From Amazonocrinis nigriterrae CENA67 (GTDB lineage Bacteria; Cyanobacteriota; Cyanobacteriia; Cyanobacteriales; Nostocaceae), in NCBI RefSeq assembly GCF_016056305.1, contig NZ_JAECZC010000014.1:24989-88988 (forward strand): a stretch of 64,000 nucleotides of DNA, written 5' to 3'. Each line of letters opens with the position of its first letter. The first letter of the stretch is position 1. The notes under the pieces are model-generated. The model saw only the letters and a list, made by a program, of their open reading frames with translations, searched no databases and had not been told where the DNA came from. The position numbers were made by a program, and so were the translations under genes. Below are positions 1-10,700 of this stretch, in pieces.

Positions 1-738
1 AATCTCTTAATTGGATTCAGCATCATCACGTTCAATTTTGGCAAGGGCTTGCCTATGGAGCATCTCATCCCCGCAGAAAGTCCTCGTTTACTAATTAATG
101 GTCTGATCTTTGCTGGTAGTGGGGCACTATTTACCATTTCGCCATTGGGAAAACTGAGTGGCGCTCACCTCAACCCTTGTGTGTCACTGGCTTTTTGGTT
201 ACAAGGCAAGATGCATAAACGTGACTTAATAGGGTATATTATTGGGCAATTATTGGGGGCAATACTGGGCACATTTGTGGTGACAAATTTGTGGGGTAAA
301 TACGCTCTCAGTGTCAATAATTGCATGACTTTACCAAGCAAAAGTTACGCCCTTTGGTATGTATTTTTAGCTGAGGTTTTCATGACCTGTCTGTTAATAT
401 TATCGATATCTATCTTCTTAAGTCATCGTCGGCTATTACGCTGGACACCTTTAATGGTGTGGTTACTTGTGGCAACTATGGTCTGGTTGGGAGCGCCAAT
501 TTCTGGTACTAGTCTGAATACGGCACGCAGTATTGGCCCTGCTTTCATCTCATGGTTCTGGCAAGACCAGTGGCTTTATTGCATTGCACCACCACTAGGG
601 GCATTAATTGGTGTAGGAGTTTTTCGACTAATATCTATGGGTGAACGCGAAGTTTTAACAGGAAAACTTTTTCATGTTCACCATTATCCTTGCATTTTCA
701 AAAATGTTAAAGTGCCACATCTGAAGAAGCAGTACTAG
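1..738 (+). CDS. Aquaporin/MIP-family channel, 5' end missing
   Basis: The frame is open from the first base, so the start lies upstream of the window; an internal ATG at 55 is unlikely to be the start. The product is a polytopic membrane protein of the major intrinsic protein family, which passes water or small neutral solutes. The two pore half-helices are visible: SGAHLNPCVSLAF (codons at 172-180) and SGTSLNTARSIGPAF (codons at 517-525). Both canonical NPA boxes are altered, to NPC and NTA, while the Arg after the second box is kept. The 115-codon spacing fits the family. The C-terminal tail is basic and His-containing (HVHHYPCIFKN). An SDR gene follows 93 nt later on the same strand. The family call is fairly sure; the substrate is unknown. 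Confidence 0.8.
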   Translation, partial: NLLIGFSIITFNFGKGLPMEHLIPAESPRLLINGLIFAGSGALFTISPLGKLSGAHLNPCVSLAFWLQGKMHKRDLIGYIIGQLLGAILGTFVVTNLWGKYALSVNNCMTLPSKSYALWYVFLAEVFMTCLLILSISIFLSHRRLLRWTPLMVWLLVATMVWLGAPISGTSLNTARSIGPAFISWFWQDQWLYCIAPPLGALIGVGVFRLISMGEREVLTGKLFHVHHYPCIFKNVKVPHLKKQY

Positions 739-831
739 ATTTAATCCTACACCTATTCACAGAACTTACTTGATTTCCATGTAAGGATTCAGTTCAAACT
801 CAAACAAATATCAAAATCAAGAGTAAATACA

Positions 832-1605
832 ATGAGTAAACTTGAAGGTAAAGTAGCTTTAGTAACTGGCAGCAGCAGTGGAATTGGTCAAGCTATTGCC
901 GTGCGTTTGGCTCAAGAAGGTGCAGATGTTGTAATTGACTATCGCTCTCATGTGGAAGGAGCTGAAGAGACTCTATCAAAAGTGGAAGCTGCTGGACACA
1001 AAGGTTTAATTGTAAAAGCTGACTTAAGTGTCATCAGCGACATCCGCCAGCTGATAAACCAGGGTATTCAACACTTTGGTAAAATAGATATTTTAGTGAA
1101 CAATGCTGGTATCGACGGCAGAAATGCAGACTTCTGGGACATCACTGAGGCAGACTATGATGCAGTGCTGAATCTTAACCTCAAAGGCACATTTTTTGCT
1201 ACTCAAGCGATAGTACAGCATCTCATTGAAAGCAAACGAACTGGCAAAATTATCAATATTAGTTCTACCCATGAGGAAATAGCATTTCCTCACTTCACTT
1301 CCTATTGTGCCAGCAAGGGCGGTGTGAAGATGATGATGCGTAATTTAGCAGTTGAACTGGGGCCTTTGGGCATCACAATTAACAACGTAGCTCCAGGAGC
1401 AATTGAAACACCAATCAATAGTAAGCTATTAAACGATCCTGAAAAATTGCGATCGCTGTTGAAGAACATTCCCTTGGGTCGCTTAGGCAAGCCAGAGGAT
1501 ATTGCACCGATAGTTGCTTTTTTAGCTTCATCAGATGCCGACTACATCACAGGCGCAACCTTTTATGTAGATGGGGGTTTAAGCCGCAACTATCACGAGC
1601 AGTAA
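832..1605 (+). CDS. SDR-family oxidoreductase (glucose 1-dehydrogenase-like)
   Basis: This 257-residue protein is a classical short-chain dehydrogenase/reductase, an NAD(P)-dependent cytosolic oxidoreductase. Visible motifs are the cofactor loop TGSSSGIG (about residue 12), NNAGIDG (about 90), the catalytic Ser in NISSTHEE, YCASKGG (YxxxK) and the C-terminal ITGATFYVDGGLS. Length and motif order match glucose 1-dehydrogenase or 3-oxoacyl-ACP-reductase-like SDRs. The ATG at 832 matches the usual N-terminus MSKLEGKVALVTG. It lies just outside the left arm of the large inverted repeat. The substrate cannot be told from sequence. Confidence 0.88.
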   Translation: MSKLEGKVALVTGSSSGIGQAIAVRLAQEGADVVIDYRSHVEGAEETLSKVEAAGHKGLIVKADLSVISDIRQLINQGIQHFGKIDILVNNAGIDGRNADFWDITEADYDAVLNLNLKGTFFATQAIVQHLIESKRTGKIINISSTHEEIAFPHFTSYCASKGGVKMMMRNLAVELGPLGITINNVAPGAIETPINSKLLNDPEKLRSLLKNIPLGRLGKPEDIAPIVAFLASSDADYITGATFYVDGGLSRNYHEQ

Positions 1606-1624
1606 GTATTATTGCTCCTATAGA

Positions 1625-1680
1625 ACTTAGTCTAAACTACATTTTGTAGGGGCAATTCATCAATTGCCTTTACATAAAAA
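1625..1680. repeat. Fragment of a dispersed palindromic repeat
   Basis: The stretch around GTAGGGGCAATTCATCAATT resembles the core of the ~116 bp ATACCAATT-ended elements at 4991-5106 and 38167-38285. It is a partial, diverged copy 3' of the SDR gene. No function is evident. Confidence 0.4.
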
Positions 1681-1688
1681 TCAAATAT

Positions 1689-1986
1689 TCATATCATGTC
1701 CGTTTAAACACTTATGATACCTGTGGAGGTCGGGAATTGGGAATTGGTGAGCCAGCGCGGTCTTGGGGGTTCTCCCCCAATCCCCACTCACGAGCGGTCG
1801 TGGGGGCCCCGAGTCCCCCATGAGCGACTGGCGTTAGCGCAGCGTTAGCGACGCAGGAGCGTCACCCGAAGGGGAATTGGATTTTACTATTAGTCATCAC
1901 ATCTTACCCATTACCCATTACCCATTACCCATTACCCATTACCAGGCAAACCGACTATATCGTAAGTAATTAGCCGAACTTGATAT
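1689..1986 (+). repeat. Left copy of a ~298 bp inverted repeat, MITE-like
   Basis: It is almost identical to the reverse complement of 19272-19548. Only a few substitutions and the number of ATTACCC heptamers differ (about five here, two there, which accounts for the 21 bp length difference). Its ends form imperfect ~28 bp terminal inverted repeats beginning ATATCATGTCCG and ATATCAAGTTCGG, both reaching an ACTTA(T/C)GAT box. The interior is GC-rich with palindromic modules (TTGGGGGTTCTCCCCCAA, GGGGGCCCC, GCGTTAGCGCAGCGTTAGCG). A related pair of ends bounds 31131-31428. It has no ORF of its own and fits a non-autonomous element. It ends 42 bp upstream of the glucosidase start. Confidence 0.85.
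1905..1943 (+). repeat. Heptanucleotide tandem repeat (ATTACCC)n
   Basis: About five copies of ATTACCC lie inside the left inverted-repeat element. The copy at 19.3 kb has only about two, so the array has changed length since duplication. Confidence 0.85.
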
Positions 1987-2028
1987 TAGAACTTTTTTAA
2001 CTCCCAAAATTCAAAACACAAAATCGCT

Positions 2029-4689
2029 ATGACTCAAGAAGAAGCAAGATTGGCAGCAGACCGAGAGCGTACAGCCTACTGGAAACGATGGGGTTGCTAT
2101 CTGAGCGAACGGCAGTGGGGAACAGTGCGAGAAGACTATAGCGCTGATGGTACAGCCTGGGACTTTTTCCCCCACGACCATGCCCGTTCTCGCGCCTATC
2201 GTTGGGGAGAGGATGGAATTGCTGGAATTTCCGATAATCATCAGCGATTGTGTTTTGCTATTGCTCTGTGGAATGGTGAGGATGCAATTCTCAAAGAGAG
2301 ACTTTTCGGTCTGACAGGGAATGAAGGAAATCACGGGGAAGATGTTAAAGAATATTACTTCTACCTGGATAACACTCCTACTCACTCCTACATGAAATAT
2401 CTTTATAAATATCCGCAAGCTGCTTTCCCCTACAGCCAGCTAGTAGAAGAAAATCAACGCAGAGGTCGCCACAGTCGGGAGTTTGAATTAATCGATACTG
2501 GTATATTTGACCAAGACCGCTATTTTGATGTGTTTATTGAGTATGCCAAGGCTGCACCCGAAGATATTTTGATTGAGATTAGTATCACTAACCGAGGCCC
2601 AGAAGCAAAAACACTACATCTGCTACCAACGCTTTGGTTTCGCAACACCTGGTCTTGGAATTTAAATGAACAAGAGAAACCTTGGCTCAAAATTAGCGAA
2701 TCTAATTCTAATTTCAGCACCATCGAAGCTTATCACCATGATTTAGAAACTCGATGGCTCTACTGCAATGAAACTCCAGAACTACTATTTACAGAAAATG
2801 AAACTAATTATGAAAGATTATTTGGAGTCAATAATGCTTCAGCATATGTTAAAGATGGAATTAATAATTATGTAGTAAATGGGCATAAAAACGCTGTCAA
2901 TCCCAATCGTATTGGTACTAAGTTTGCTGCTCGTTATGAATTACAAATCGGTGCGGGTGAAACCAAAACTGTAAGGTTGCGGTTAAGTGACGTACAAAAT
3001 TTAACTGTGCCATTTGGAACTGATTTTGATACAGTTTGGCAACAACGCCAGCGTGAAGCAGATGAATTTTATCAGCGAATCTGTCCGTTTCCGTTGTCAG
3101 AAGATAGGCGGAATGTGCAGCGGCAAGCTTTTGCTGGGATGTTGTGGAGCAAACAATTTTATTACTATGTAGCTGACAAATGGCTCAAAGGCGATGCAGC
3201 TGGGCCGCCGCCGCCAGCATCACGACTTCATGGCAGAAATCATGAATGGGTTCATCTATTTAACGAGGATATACTTTCCATGCCTGACAAATGGGAATAT
3301 CCTTGGTTTGCAGCTTGGGATTTAGCTTTTCATGTAATTCCGCTGGCGATGATTGACCCGGACTTTGCCAAGTTGCAACTGAGTCGCTTGACACGGGAGT
3401 GGTATATGCATCCTAACGGCCAACTCCCAGCATATGAATGGGCTTTTGGCGATGTGAATCCGCCGGTTCATGCTTGGGCGGCATGGCAAGTTTATCAGCT
3501 TGAGCAAAAAATGTATGGTCGTGCAGATAAAAAGTTTTTGGAAGGTATTTTCCAGAAATTACTACTGAATTTTACTTGGTGGGTTAACCGGAAAGATTTC
3601 GAGGGCAAAAATATCTTTCAGGGTGGCTTTTTGGGTATGGATAATATTGGTGTGTTTGACCGTAGTGTTGAACTACCAACTGGTGGATACTTGCAACAAG
3701 CAGATGGTACAAGTTGGATGGCGATGTATTGTCTGAACATGCTAACGATCGCTTTCGAGTTAGCCAAGGACAATCCCACCTATGAAGACATCGCCAGCAA
3801 GTTTTTCGAGCATTTCCTGTACATTGCTGATGCCATGAACGGCGTTGGTGATGCCCAAATAGCGCTTTGGGATGAAGGTGATGGCTTTTACTATGATGCC
3901 CTACATTTACCAGATGGGCGACAATGCCCGATGAAAGTGCGATCGCTGGTGGGGTTAGTTCCATTGTGTGCTGTCAGCATCCTAGAACCAGAAATCTTGG
4001 ATCGGTTCCCAGGCTTTAAGCAACGAACCCAATGGTTTTTGCAAAATCGCCCTGACTTGACCCGAAATATCGCTTGTATGCAGAAACAAGGTGTTGGTGA
4101 ACGGCGGTTGTTAGCGATCGCTTATCCAGATAAACTCCGCCGCATCCTAGAAAAGATGTTAGATGCAACAGAGTTTTTTAGCCCTTATGGTATTCGTTCT
4201 GTTTCTAAAGTTCATGCATCTCACCCTTATACTTTAACGGTGGATGGTCAGGAGTATCGGGTAGATTACGAACCTGCCGAGTCTAGTACAGGGATGTTTG
4301 GTGGTAATTCCAACTGGCGGGGGCCAATTTGGTTTCCCATTAATTATCTACTACTAGAATCGCTGCAAAAGTTCTATCGCTACTTTGGCGACGATTTCAA
4401 AGTTGAGTGTCCCACTGGTTCTGGGCAAATGCTAACACTTAAAGAAGTAGCCATAGAATTAGCTCAAAGGATGATCGATATTTTTCTGACAGATGCTTCT
4501 GGTAGACGACCTTTTTATGGGGGAACGGAAAAATTCCAAAATGACCCAAATTGGCGGGATTTAATTCTGTTCAATGAATACTTTCACGGAGATAATGGTG
4601 CTGGTATTGGTGCCAGTCATCAAACTGGTTGGACAGGTGTAATCGCCAAATTAATCCAGCAGTGTGCAGAACAGGTGTTATCAGATTAA
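2029..4689 (+). CDS. GH63-like glucosidase (MGH1-type glycoside hydrolase)
   Basis: This large cytosolic protein (886 residues, no signal peptide) matches bacterial GH63/MGH1-type glycoside hydrolases with an (alpha/alpha)6 barrel that act on alpha-glucosides. Supporting segments are the N-terminal [21 protein letters not shown], a beta-rich N-terminal half to about residue 350, [21 protein letters not shown] (about 470), [14 protein letters not shown] (about 540), [16 protein letters not shown] (about 765) and the C-terminal [10 protein letters not shown]. The ATG at 2029 begins [22 protein letters not shown], a normal N-terminus for the family. The real substrate is unknown; compatible-solute or storage-sugar turnover would suit the GlgX and AGE genes about 18 kb away, but that is inference. 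A strong hairpin follows at 4743. Confidence 0.85.
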   Translation: MTQEEARLAADRERTAYWKRWGCYLSERQWGTVREDYSADGTAWDFFPHDHARSRAYRWGEDGIAGISDNHQRLCFAIALWNGEDAILKERLFGLTGNEGNHGEDVKEYYFYLDNTPTHSYMKYLYKYPQAAFPYSQLVEENQRRGRHSREFELIDTGIFDQDRYFDVFIEYAKAAPEDILIEISITNRGPEAKTLHLLPTLWFRNTWSWNLNEQEKPWLKISESNSNFSTIEAYHHDLETRWLYCNETPELLFTENETNYERLFGVNNASAYVKDGINNYVVNGHKNAVNPNRIGTKFAARYELQIGAGETKTVRLRLSDVQNLTVPFGTDFDTVWQQRQREADEFYQRICPFPLSEDRRNVQRQAFAGMLWSKQFYYYVADKWLKGDAAGPPPPASRLHGRNHEWVHLFNEDILSMPDKWEYPWFAAWDLAFHVIPLAMIDPDFAKLQLSRLTREWYMHPNGQLPAYEWAFGDVNPPVHAWAAWQVYQLEQKMYGRADKKFLEGIFQKLLLNFTWWVNRKDFEGKNIFQGGFLGMDNIGVFDRSVELPTGGYLQQADGTSWMAMYCLNMLTIAFELAKDNPTYEDIASKFFEHFLYIADAMNGVGDAQIALWDEGDGFYYDALHLPDGRQCPMKVRSLVGLVPLCAVSILEPEILDRFPGFKQRTQWFLQNRPDLTRNIACMQKQGVGERRLLAIAYPDKLRRILEKMLDATEFFSPYGIRSVSKVHASHPYTLTVDGQEYRVDYEPAESSTGMFGGNSNWRGPIWFPINYLLLESLQKFYRYFGDDFKVECPTGSGQMLTLKEVAIELAQRMIDIFLTDASGRRPFYGGTEKFQNDPNWRDLILFNEYFHGDNGAGIGASHQTGWTGVIAKLIQQCAEQVLSD

Positions 4690-4742
4690 TTTCGAGGTTC
4701 TAGAACACCAATTCAGTAATCCTGTAAGAACCTCTCCCCCTA

Positions 4743-4765
4743 CCCCTCTCCTCGTAGGAGAGGGG
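4743..4765 (+). terminator. Strong stem-loop downstream of the glucosidase gene
   Basis: A perfect 10 bp stem (CCCCTCTCCT / AGGAGAGGGG) with a 3 nt loop begins 53 nt after the stop. It has no U-tract, so it may be a dispersed cyanobacterial palindrome or a processing/decay barrier rather than a classical terminator. Confidence 0.5.
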
Positions 4766-4990
4766 AGTTGAGCTACCCCCTTCCCTGTTTATGCAGGTTT
4801 TTGTTGCCCTACTAGCGCAGTTTTAAGTTCATTCTTAAATTCTCTTTCTTAGCTTGTCAAGATATTCCAAAAACTTAACTATATATATGTAACTAAGTCA
4901 AGAGTGTTGATCACGACAAGATATGCTCAATAAGCACTTTTTGCAGCTCAAAAATCCAACTTCAAATCTGGGGCTAAATAAATTAGACTT

Positions 4991-5106
4991 ATACCAATTC
5001 TGTATGAAGATGGGCCTATAGGACTGACGCAAAACTACACCCTCTTAGGAGCAATTGATGAATTACTCCTACGTGAATAAAGCACAACGTCACATAAAAT
5101 TGGTAT
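4991..5106 (-). repeat. MITE-like element, ATACCAATT family, copy 1
   Basis: It is bounded by ATACCAATTCTGT and, on the opposite strand, ATACCAATTTTATGT. Its reverse complement aligns end to end with 38167-38285, and its halves match sequence on both sides of the IS4-type element at 29.1-30.5 kb. It is non-coding. The rest of the 4690-5528 gap is AT-rich without a convincing gene. Confidence 0.7.
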
Positions 5107-5528
5107 TTTTGCAAAAATCCTGTTTCTCAAATTCAACCTAACAGTAGATGAGTGATATCAAAAATATGGTCATTATGATGAAACCTAAGTCTATCTACAG
5201 TATATAGGAGAGAAAAACGAACGACAGTACACTAGACCTAGATATGAAATAAGAGATTGTTGGTAAACTCCGTAGGCAATCACAGCTGTATCTATTGAGT
5301 TACTTCATGAGTTTGGCTTCATAGTTCATTACAAAGCTAAGGAGAACATAAATAATGAGTTAGTTGATATTATCCATAAAATTGGCTCTGCAAGGTAACT
5401 GTTTCTAAATGACCTAATAATTAAACAATTAGGTTTTGCAGTACAAGAAATAATCTTGCCAGATATTTATTGAAGGCACTAATAAAAACAGTTTTTTCGA
5501 TAGTAAATTTCAGAGAAAATATACTTGT

Positions 5529-5897
5529 GTGGTGAAAAATCATAGTGAGGAAACTGTAGTTGTCAAGGGATCGATACCAAGAGCTTTAAAGCTGGAATTT
5601 AAGGTTCTTTGTGTACAGAAAGAGTTGGAAATGAGTGAGGTGTTGGAGAATTTAATCAGGCATTGGATACAAACAGACAGTCCTGTGGGTGAATTTTCTT
5701 CTATGGATTTGTTGAACCAGGAGTTTGAAGATGTCAAAGCATATGTGCCGAAATCTTTAAAACGTCAATTTAAATTGCTTTGCACTCAAAAACGAGTCAC
5801 GATACGTTCTATTTTATATGTACTCATCAAGCAATGGGTACAAATGGGGGAAGTATATCAATTTTGCACAAATAGTGGAAGAAAAAATAATTTGTGA
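5529..5897 (+). CDS. Tandem ribbon-helix-helix-like protein
   Basis: This 122-residue protein consists of two similar copies of a ~40-residue unit: VKGSIPRALKLEFKVLCVQ...VLENLIRHWIQ (residues 10-49) and VKAYVPKSLKRQFKLLCTQ...ILYVLIKQWVQ (residues 69-108). A short beta strand with a Pro, then two helices, is the pattern of Arc/CopG/ParG-type ribbon-helix-helix DNA-binding domains. Two in tandem could fold as a single-chain pseudo-dimer. The start is GTG at 5529 or 5532; no strong ribosome binding site is seen. No toxin or partition partner is adjacent. A transcription or copy-control regulator is plausible, but the target is unknown. Confidence 0.65.
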   Translation: MVKNHSEETVVVKGSIPRALKLEFKVLCVQKELEMSEVLENLIRHWIQTDSPVGEFSSMDLLNQEFEDVKAYVPKSLKRQFKLLCTQKRVTIRSILYVLIKQWVQMGEVYQFCTNSGRKNNL

Positions 5898-5969
5898 ATT
5901 GATGAAATGAGGAATTAACAAGAAGGTAGGACACAGGATACACAATCTATATCGACTTTAATTTGGTAG

Positions 5970-6000
5970 GGTGCGTTATGGACACTAGTCCTAACGCACC
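5970..6000. terminator. Dispersed GGTGCGTTA hairpin between convergent genes
   Basis: GGTGCGTTA and TAACGCACC form a 9 bp stem, extended inside by GGAC/GTCC around a 4 nt loop. The same hairpin recurs at 41530-41560 behind guaA. Here it sits between the RHH gene and the convergent ltrA-like gene, so it could end transcription from both sides, though it is also a repeated element. Confidence 0.55.
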
Positions 6001-6069
6001 AAAATTTTAAAACGCTTAATGAGCGTACCATTCGGGTTTGGGGGTGACGCTACCCCAGTCTTTTTTACA

Positions 6070-7251
6070 CTAAATTTCTGGATCGACTAAGCGGGTAGTG
6101 GGACGACTCTGATACAAATCCTGAACGACCTGGGCCGCAGAAACTAAAGCTACAAGGCTGATGATTGCAACAGGTAACAAACCTTGACCAAAGATAGCGA
6201 TCGCTAGCAGTACTCCTGCACTCACAAGTCGATACTGGGAACGGATTTTACAATAGCGTAGCACCCCATATCTATGGAGAATACTCACAGATAGCGAACA
6301 TAATGCCACTGAACCACAAATGAGCCATCGCTGGGAATCTGGTAGTGCTATGGTTGGCTTACTTAACAAGATTTGTTCTACACTGACTCCAGCAGCAGCA
6401 ATCCCAATCACTAGCGGTAAATGAGTGTATAGCCAGAGATTGACAACACTGATTCTGCCATGTGTCCGCGCCATCTCAATTGGTGTGCCACCCAGATTAT
6501 CAAAATAAACCCACCACCAGCTAAAAGCGATAAGTAAACCAAATACTGCGGCAATCACGGTTAAAACATCCCATTTCTGTTGAGACATACCATTGACTAC
6601 CGCAATGATTGCCTCGCCTAAGACAATAAGGGTAAACAACCCAAACCGTTCTGGTAAGTGGGAGGCGTGGGGGAGTAACCCGATCTGAAACTTACTTCCT
6701 ATTAGGGGTGTGACAAAATCAATAATGATTCCCAATGTCCAGAATCCGAACCGCCAAGGAATCGGTACAGCTGCTGATATTAACCAGAAAAAGGCTGCGA
6801 TCGCAAAACCAGTGGCATATTGAGTGGTCAAAAGGCGTGCTGAAGGGATATGTATTCCAGCTCGAATATACTCTATTACGAGTACAGCACGACCAAGAGC
6901 ATAGGAAAGGGCAAAACCAGCAGAACTCTCGGCCAAACCGTGGTGGATGTTGATAGCCATTGCTGCTGCTGTCAGCATTTGTAGACCAATTAATAACCGA
7001 TGTACCACATCATCACTATCAAAGCGGTTGGCATAGAGTGTGGTTCCAATCCATGACCACCAAATCGGTATGAATAGAACTACAAAGCCAAATAATCCAG
7101 ATAGTGAGATATCCTCTTTGAGATTGTGGGCGAGTTGAGAAACTGCAACCACAAATACCAAATCATAAAAAAGTTCTAGCCAGGTGGTGCGTCGTTCTTC
7201 TTCGATATCTTCACCAACTCGTAATCTTGGTGGTTCGAGAAAATTGGTCAT
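6070..7251 (-). CDS. LtrA-family (low temperature requirement A) membrane protein
   Basis: This 393-residue polytopic inner-membrane protein carries the LtrA hallmark near the N-terminus (WLELFYDLVFVVAVSQLAHNL), followed by about ten hydrophobic segments. Inner motifs include PERFGLFTLIVLGEAII and FSWWWVYFDNLG, both conserved in LtrA proteins. The family was named for a Listeria gene needed for growth in the cold; its molecular activity is unknown. The start is the ATG at 7251. It is convergent with the RHH gene and divergent from the NB-ARC/WD40 gene. Confidence 0.85.
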   Translation of the reverse strand: MTNFLEPPRLRVGEDIEEERRTTWLELFYDLVFVVAVSQLAHNLKEDISLSGLFGFVVLFIPIWWSWIGTTLYANRFDSDDVVHRLLIGLQMLTAAAMAINIHHGLAESSAGFALSYALGRAVLVIEYIRAGIHIPSARLLTTQYATGFAIAAFFWLISAAVPIPWRFGFWTLGIIIDFVTPLIGSKFQIGLLPHASHLPERFGLFTLIVLGEAIIAVVNGMSQQKWDVLTVIAAVFGLLIAFSWWWVYFDNLGGTPIEMARTHGRISVVNLWLYTHLPLVIGIAAAGVSVEQILLSKPTIALPDSQRWLICGSVALCSLSVSILHRYGVLRYCKIRSQYRLVSAGVLLAIAIFGQGLLPVAIISLVALVSAAQVVQDLYQSRPTTRLVDPEI

Positions 7252-7592
7252 ATTGGTAAAAATTCGTGAAAGTAAAGTGGATCAAATCAAATGCAATATT
7301 TCATTGTGTAATGAATGCAGCAGGAGCAGCAGATTTCTGAAGTCATTATACTCAATACATGCTTTGCTAATTCAAGATTGACTTGAGCAAAAGTATTACA
7401 GATAACAATATTTCTAAGCGTTCATTCCAGGGGAAAAAACTTTTTGAGCTACTGAAATATTATTCTTTCAAAGAATTTAAGTCAGTATTTCAGATTTAGT
7501 TTTACTTTTTGTAATGTTGTTCATTTCTATTCCTTATATCTTTGATAACTAGTTAATTATAAAAGTTAATTTTTTTTAAACTTTTTTGTATT

Positions 7593-7618
7593 AAAGTCCT
7601 TAGAGCCAAAAGGACTTT
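7593..7618 (+). terminator. Orphan intrinsic-terminator-like hairpin
   Basis: A 9 bp perfect stem (AAAGTCCTT / AAGGACTTT) with an 8 nt loop runs into a short T tract on the plus strand. No plus-strand gene precedes it: the 534 nt gap 7252-7785 holds only the divergent promoters of the ltrA-like and NB-ARC genes. It might end a short transcript or attenuate the leader of the following gene. Confidence 0.4.
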
Positions 7619-7785
7619 TTGTGATATATTCATACTTACGTGGTTTTCCCATTGTGATGTTAAATATCTTAAGTTATCGCTAAAAAGCACCGACCAAGTT
7701 GTAATCCCAAAAAAAATTGCATTGAAAGTAACTCGATTAATCATATAGCAGAGTCATTGATTTTATGGCTTCAAAGGTGGATTAG

Positions 7786-10700
7786 ATGAAACTGACAAAG
7801 CAGAAACGTAAACGTGGTCTTATTCTCACTCCAGAAGGATTACAAAAACTTCAGTCCGCTAAACTTAATGCTGAATTAAACGAAAATTATGGAAACAGGT
7901 ATACGCTTGAAGATCTCAGCGACCGGATTGGCATAAACACTGCTACAATTTCCAAAGTGCTGTCTCGTGAAGGCGGAGTTGACAAACGAACAATTGAGTT
8001 GTTCTTCCAAGCTTTTAATATCAAACTAGAGAAAGATTGTTACACCAACTCTGACCAATCTCAGCACCAAGATTGGGGAGAAGCGACTAATGTTTCAATT
8101 TTTTATGGTCGAACAGAAGAAATGGCTGCATTAGAACAGTTGCTCCTTCAGGAACGTTGCAGGCTAGTGGCAGTATTAGGGATGGGAGGAATTGGTAAAT
8201 CAGCTTTAGCGATCAAGCTGACGGAGCGTATTAAAGATAGTTTTGAGTATATCATATGGCGATCGCTGCGAGAAGCTCCGCCCATCAAAAATATTTTAGC
8301 TAGCCTGATTCAGTTTTTGTCCGACGAGCAGGAGACAGAAGCTTCCTTACCAGAAAGTGTAGGCGAGAGAATATCCCTACTGATTGATTATCTGCGCCAG
8401 CATCGCTGTCTTTTAATACTAGATAATATAGAGTCAATTATGCAAGGTGGTAGTCGAGCCGGACTTTACCGAGAAGGATATGAGGGATATGGGGATCTGC
8501 TCAAACGAGTGGGAGAAGTAACTCACCAAAGCTGTTTGCTTTTAACAGGTAGAGAAAAACCTAAAGAAGTAGCAGCATTAGAAGGAGAAACACTGTGTGT
8601 ACGTTCATTTGTTCTTGGTGGTTTACAGTCCGCGGATGGGCAAGAAATTTTGAAAGTCAAGGGAGTTTTTGCATCTGAATTTGAATCTCAGCAACTGGTA
8701 GAGCGTTATGCAGGCAATGCTTTGGCTTTGAAAGTGGTTGCTACGACTATTCAAGATGTATTTGGTGGTAATATTTCTAAATTTTTACAACAAGAAACAA
8801 GTGTTTTTGGTGATATTCATGAGCTTTTAGAGCAGCAGTTTAGACGTTTATCAAATTTAGAAAAGGATGCGATGTATTGGCTAGCCATCAATCGAGAGCC
8901 AGTTTCGCTATCAGAAATACGGGAGGATATTGTATCACAAATACCGCCGCAAAAAATGCTAGAGTCATTGGAGTCTTTGGTGAGGCGATCGCTCATCGAG
9001 AAAAGTGAAGGGCTATTCACGCTACAACCTGTAGTCATGGAGTATATGACTCAGCGATTAATAGAGCAAGTTTGTCAAGAAATTGCTAATGATCATCTTG
9101 ATTTGTTCAGGTGTCATGGGCTAATGAAGGCAACGGCGAAAGACTACATCAGGGATATTCAAATTCGTCTGATTGTCCAACCAGTTATAGATGGGTTGCT
9201 TGGTATTTTTAGAAGCAAAAAAAATCTAGAATATCAGCTAACCAAAATCTTGGCAAATCTCCGAGAAACATCACCCTTAGAACAAAGTTATACGGCTGGC
9301 AATGTCCTGAATCTACTTTGTCATCTGGGGACTGACCTCAGCGGCTATGATTTTTCTCATCTAAGTATTTGGCAAGCAGACTTACGCAATGTGAATTTGC
9401 ACAATACGAATTTCTCTCATGCTAATTTGGATAGATCTGTGTTTGCGGAAACCTTCAGTGCAATTTTGTCAATAGCATTTAGCCCTGATGGAAAATTTTT
9501 AGCTACAGGCGATATGAATGCTGAGATTCGCTTGTACCAAGTTGCTGATTGGAAAGAACTATTCACCTGTAAAGGTCACGCTGATTGGGTAACATCAATT
9601 GCCTTTAGTCCTGATAGTCGTATTCTCGCAAGCGGCAGTGATGATCAAACAATTAAACTTTGGAACGTCACGACTGGTGAATGTATCAAAATCTTGCAAG
9701 GGCATGAAAAGGGGATCTGGTCACTAGCCTTCAACTCAAATGGACAAACATTGGTAAGTGGCAGTGATGACAAGGCTATAAAGATGTGGGATGTCAGTAC
9801 TGGTGAATGCCTCAAAACTTTGCAAGAACATAATAATATGGTCAGAGCAGTCATATTTACTCCTGACGACCAAATGCTAGTTAGTGGCAGCGTAGACAAA
9901 ACGCTGAAGCTGTGGGATGTTCGCACTGGTCAACATATTAGAAGTTTCGAGGGACACGATGAGGGAATCTGGTCAGCTGCCCTCAGCCCAAATGGGCATA
10001 TACTTGCTAGTGCTAGCGGCGATCAAACAGTTAGATTGTGGGATCTTCAAACTGGTGAGTGTATTATGACCTTGCAAGGGCACTCTGGGTGGCTTTGGTC
10101 AGTGGACTTCAATCCAAATGGGCAAACGCTGGCAAGTGGTGGTTGGGATCAAACAGTGAAGTTGTGGGATCTCAGTAATGGTCAGTGTTTAAAAACTTTG
10201 CAAGGACATAATAATCTTGTACGAGCAGTTGTTTTTAGCCCCGATGGTAAAATCCTAGCGACTGGCAGTGATGACCAATCGTTCAAATTGTGGGATTTTC
10301 AGACAGGTCAATGTCTAAAAACTCTACAGGGATATAGTGATAGAATCTGGTCGATTGCCTCAAGTCCTGATGGTCAAATGCTGGCTAGTAGCAGTGACAA
10401 CAAAATGGTGAAGTTATGGGATATCAACACTGGTCAATGCTTAAAAACTTTTACCGGACATGACAATGTGATCAGGTCAGTGAGTTTCAGTCCAGAAGGT
10501 CATTCTTTAGCTAGTGGCAGTGATGACAAGACAATCAGGATATGGAATGTTAATACTGGTAATTGCTACCGAATTCTACAAGGACATACAAGTTGGGTCT
10601 GGTCAGTTGCTTTCAGCCCTGATGGTCATTCTTTAGTCAGTGGTAGTCATGACTACACAATTAAGCTATGGAATGTCAATACTGGTCAATCTCTGAAAAC

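Noticed and set aside
1700..1960. CRISPR-like array
   Set aside because: The tandem units are heptamers without spacers. No direct repeats of 25-40 bp with unique spacers were seen in the window.
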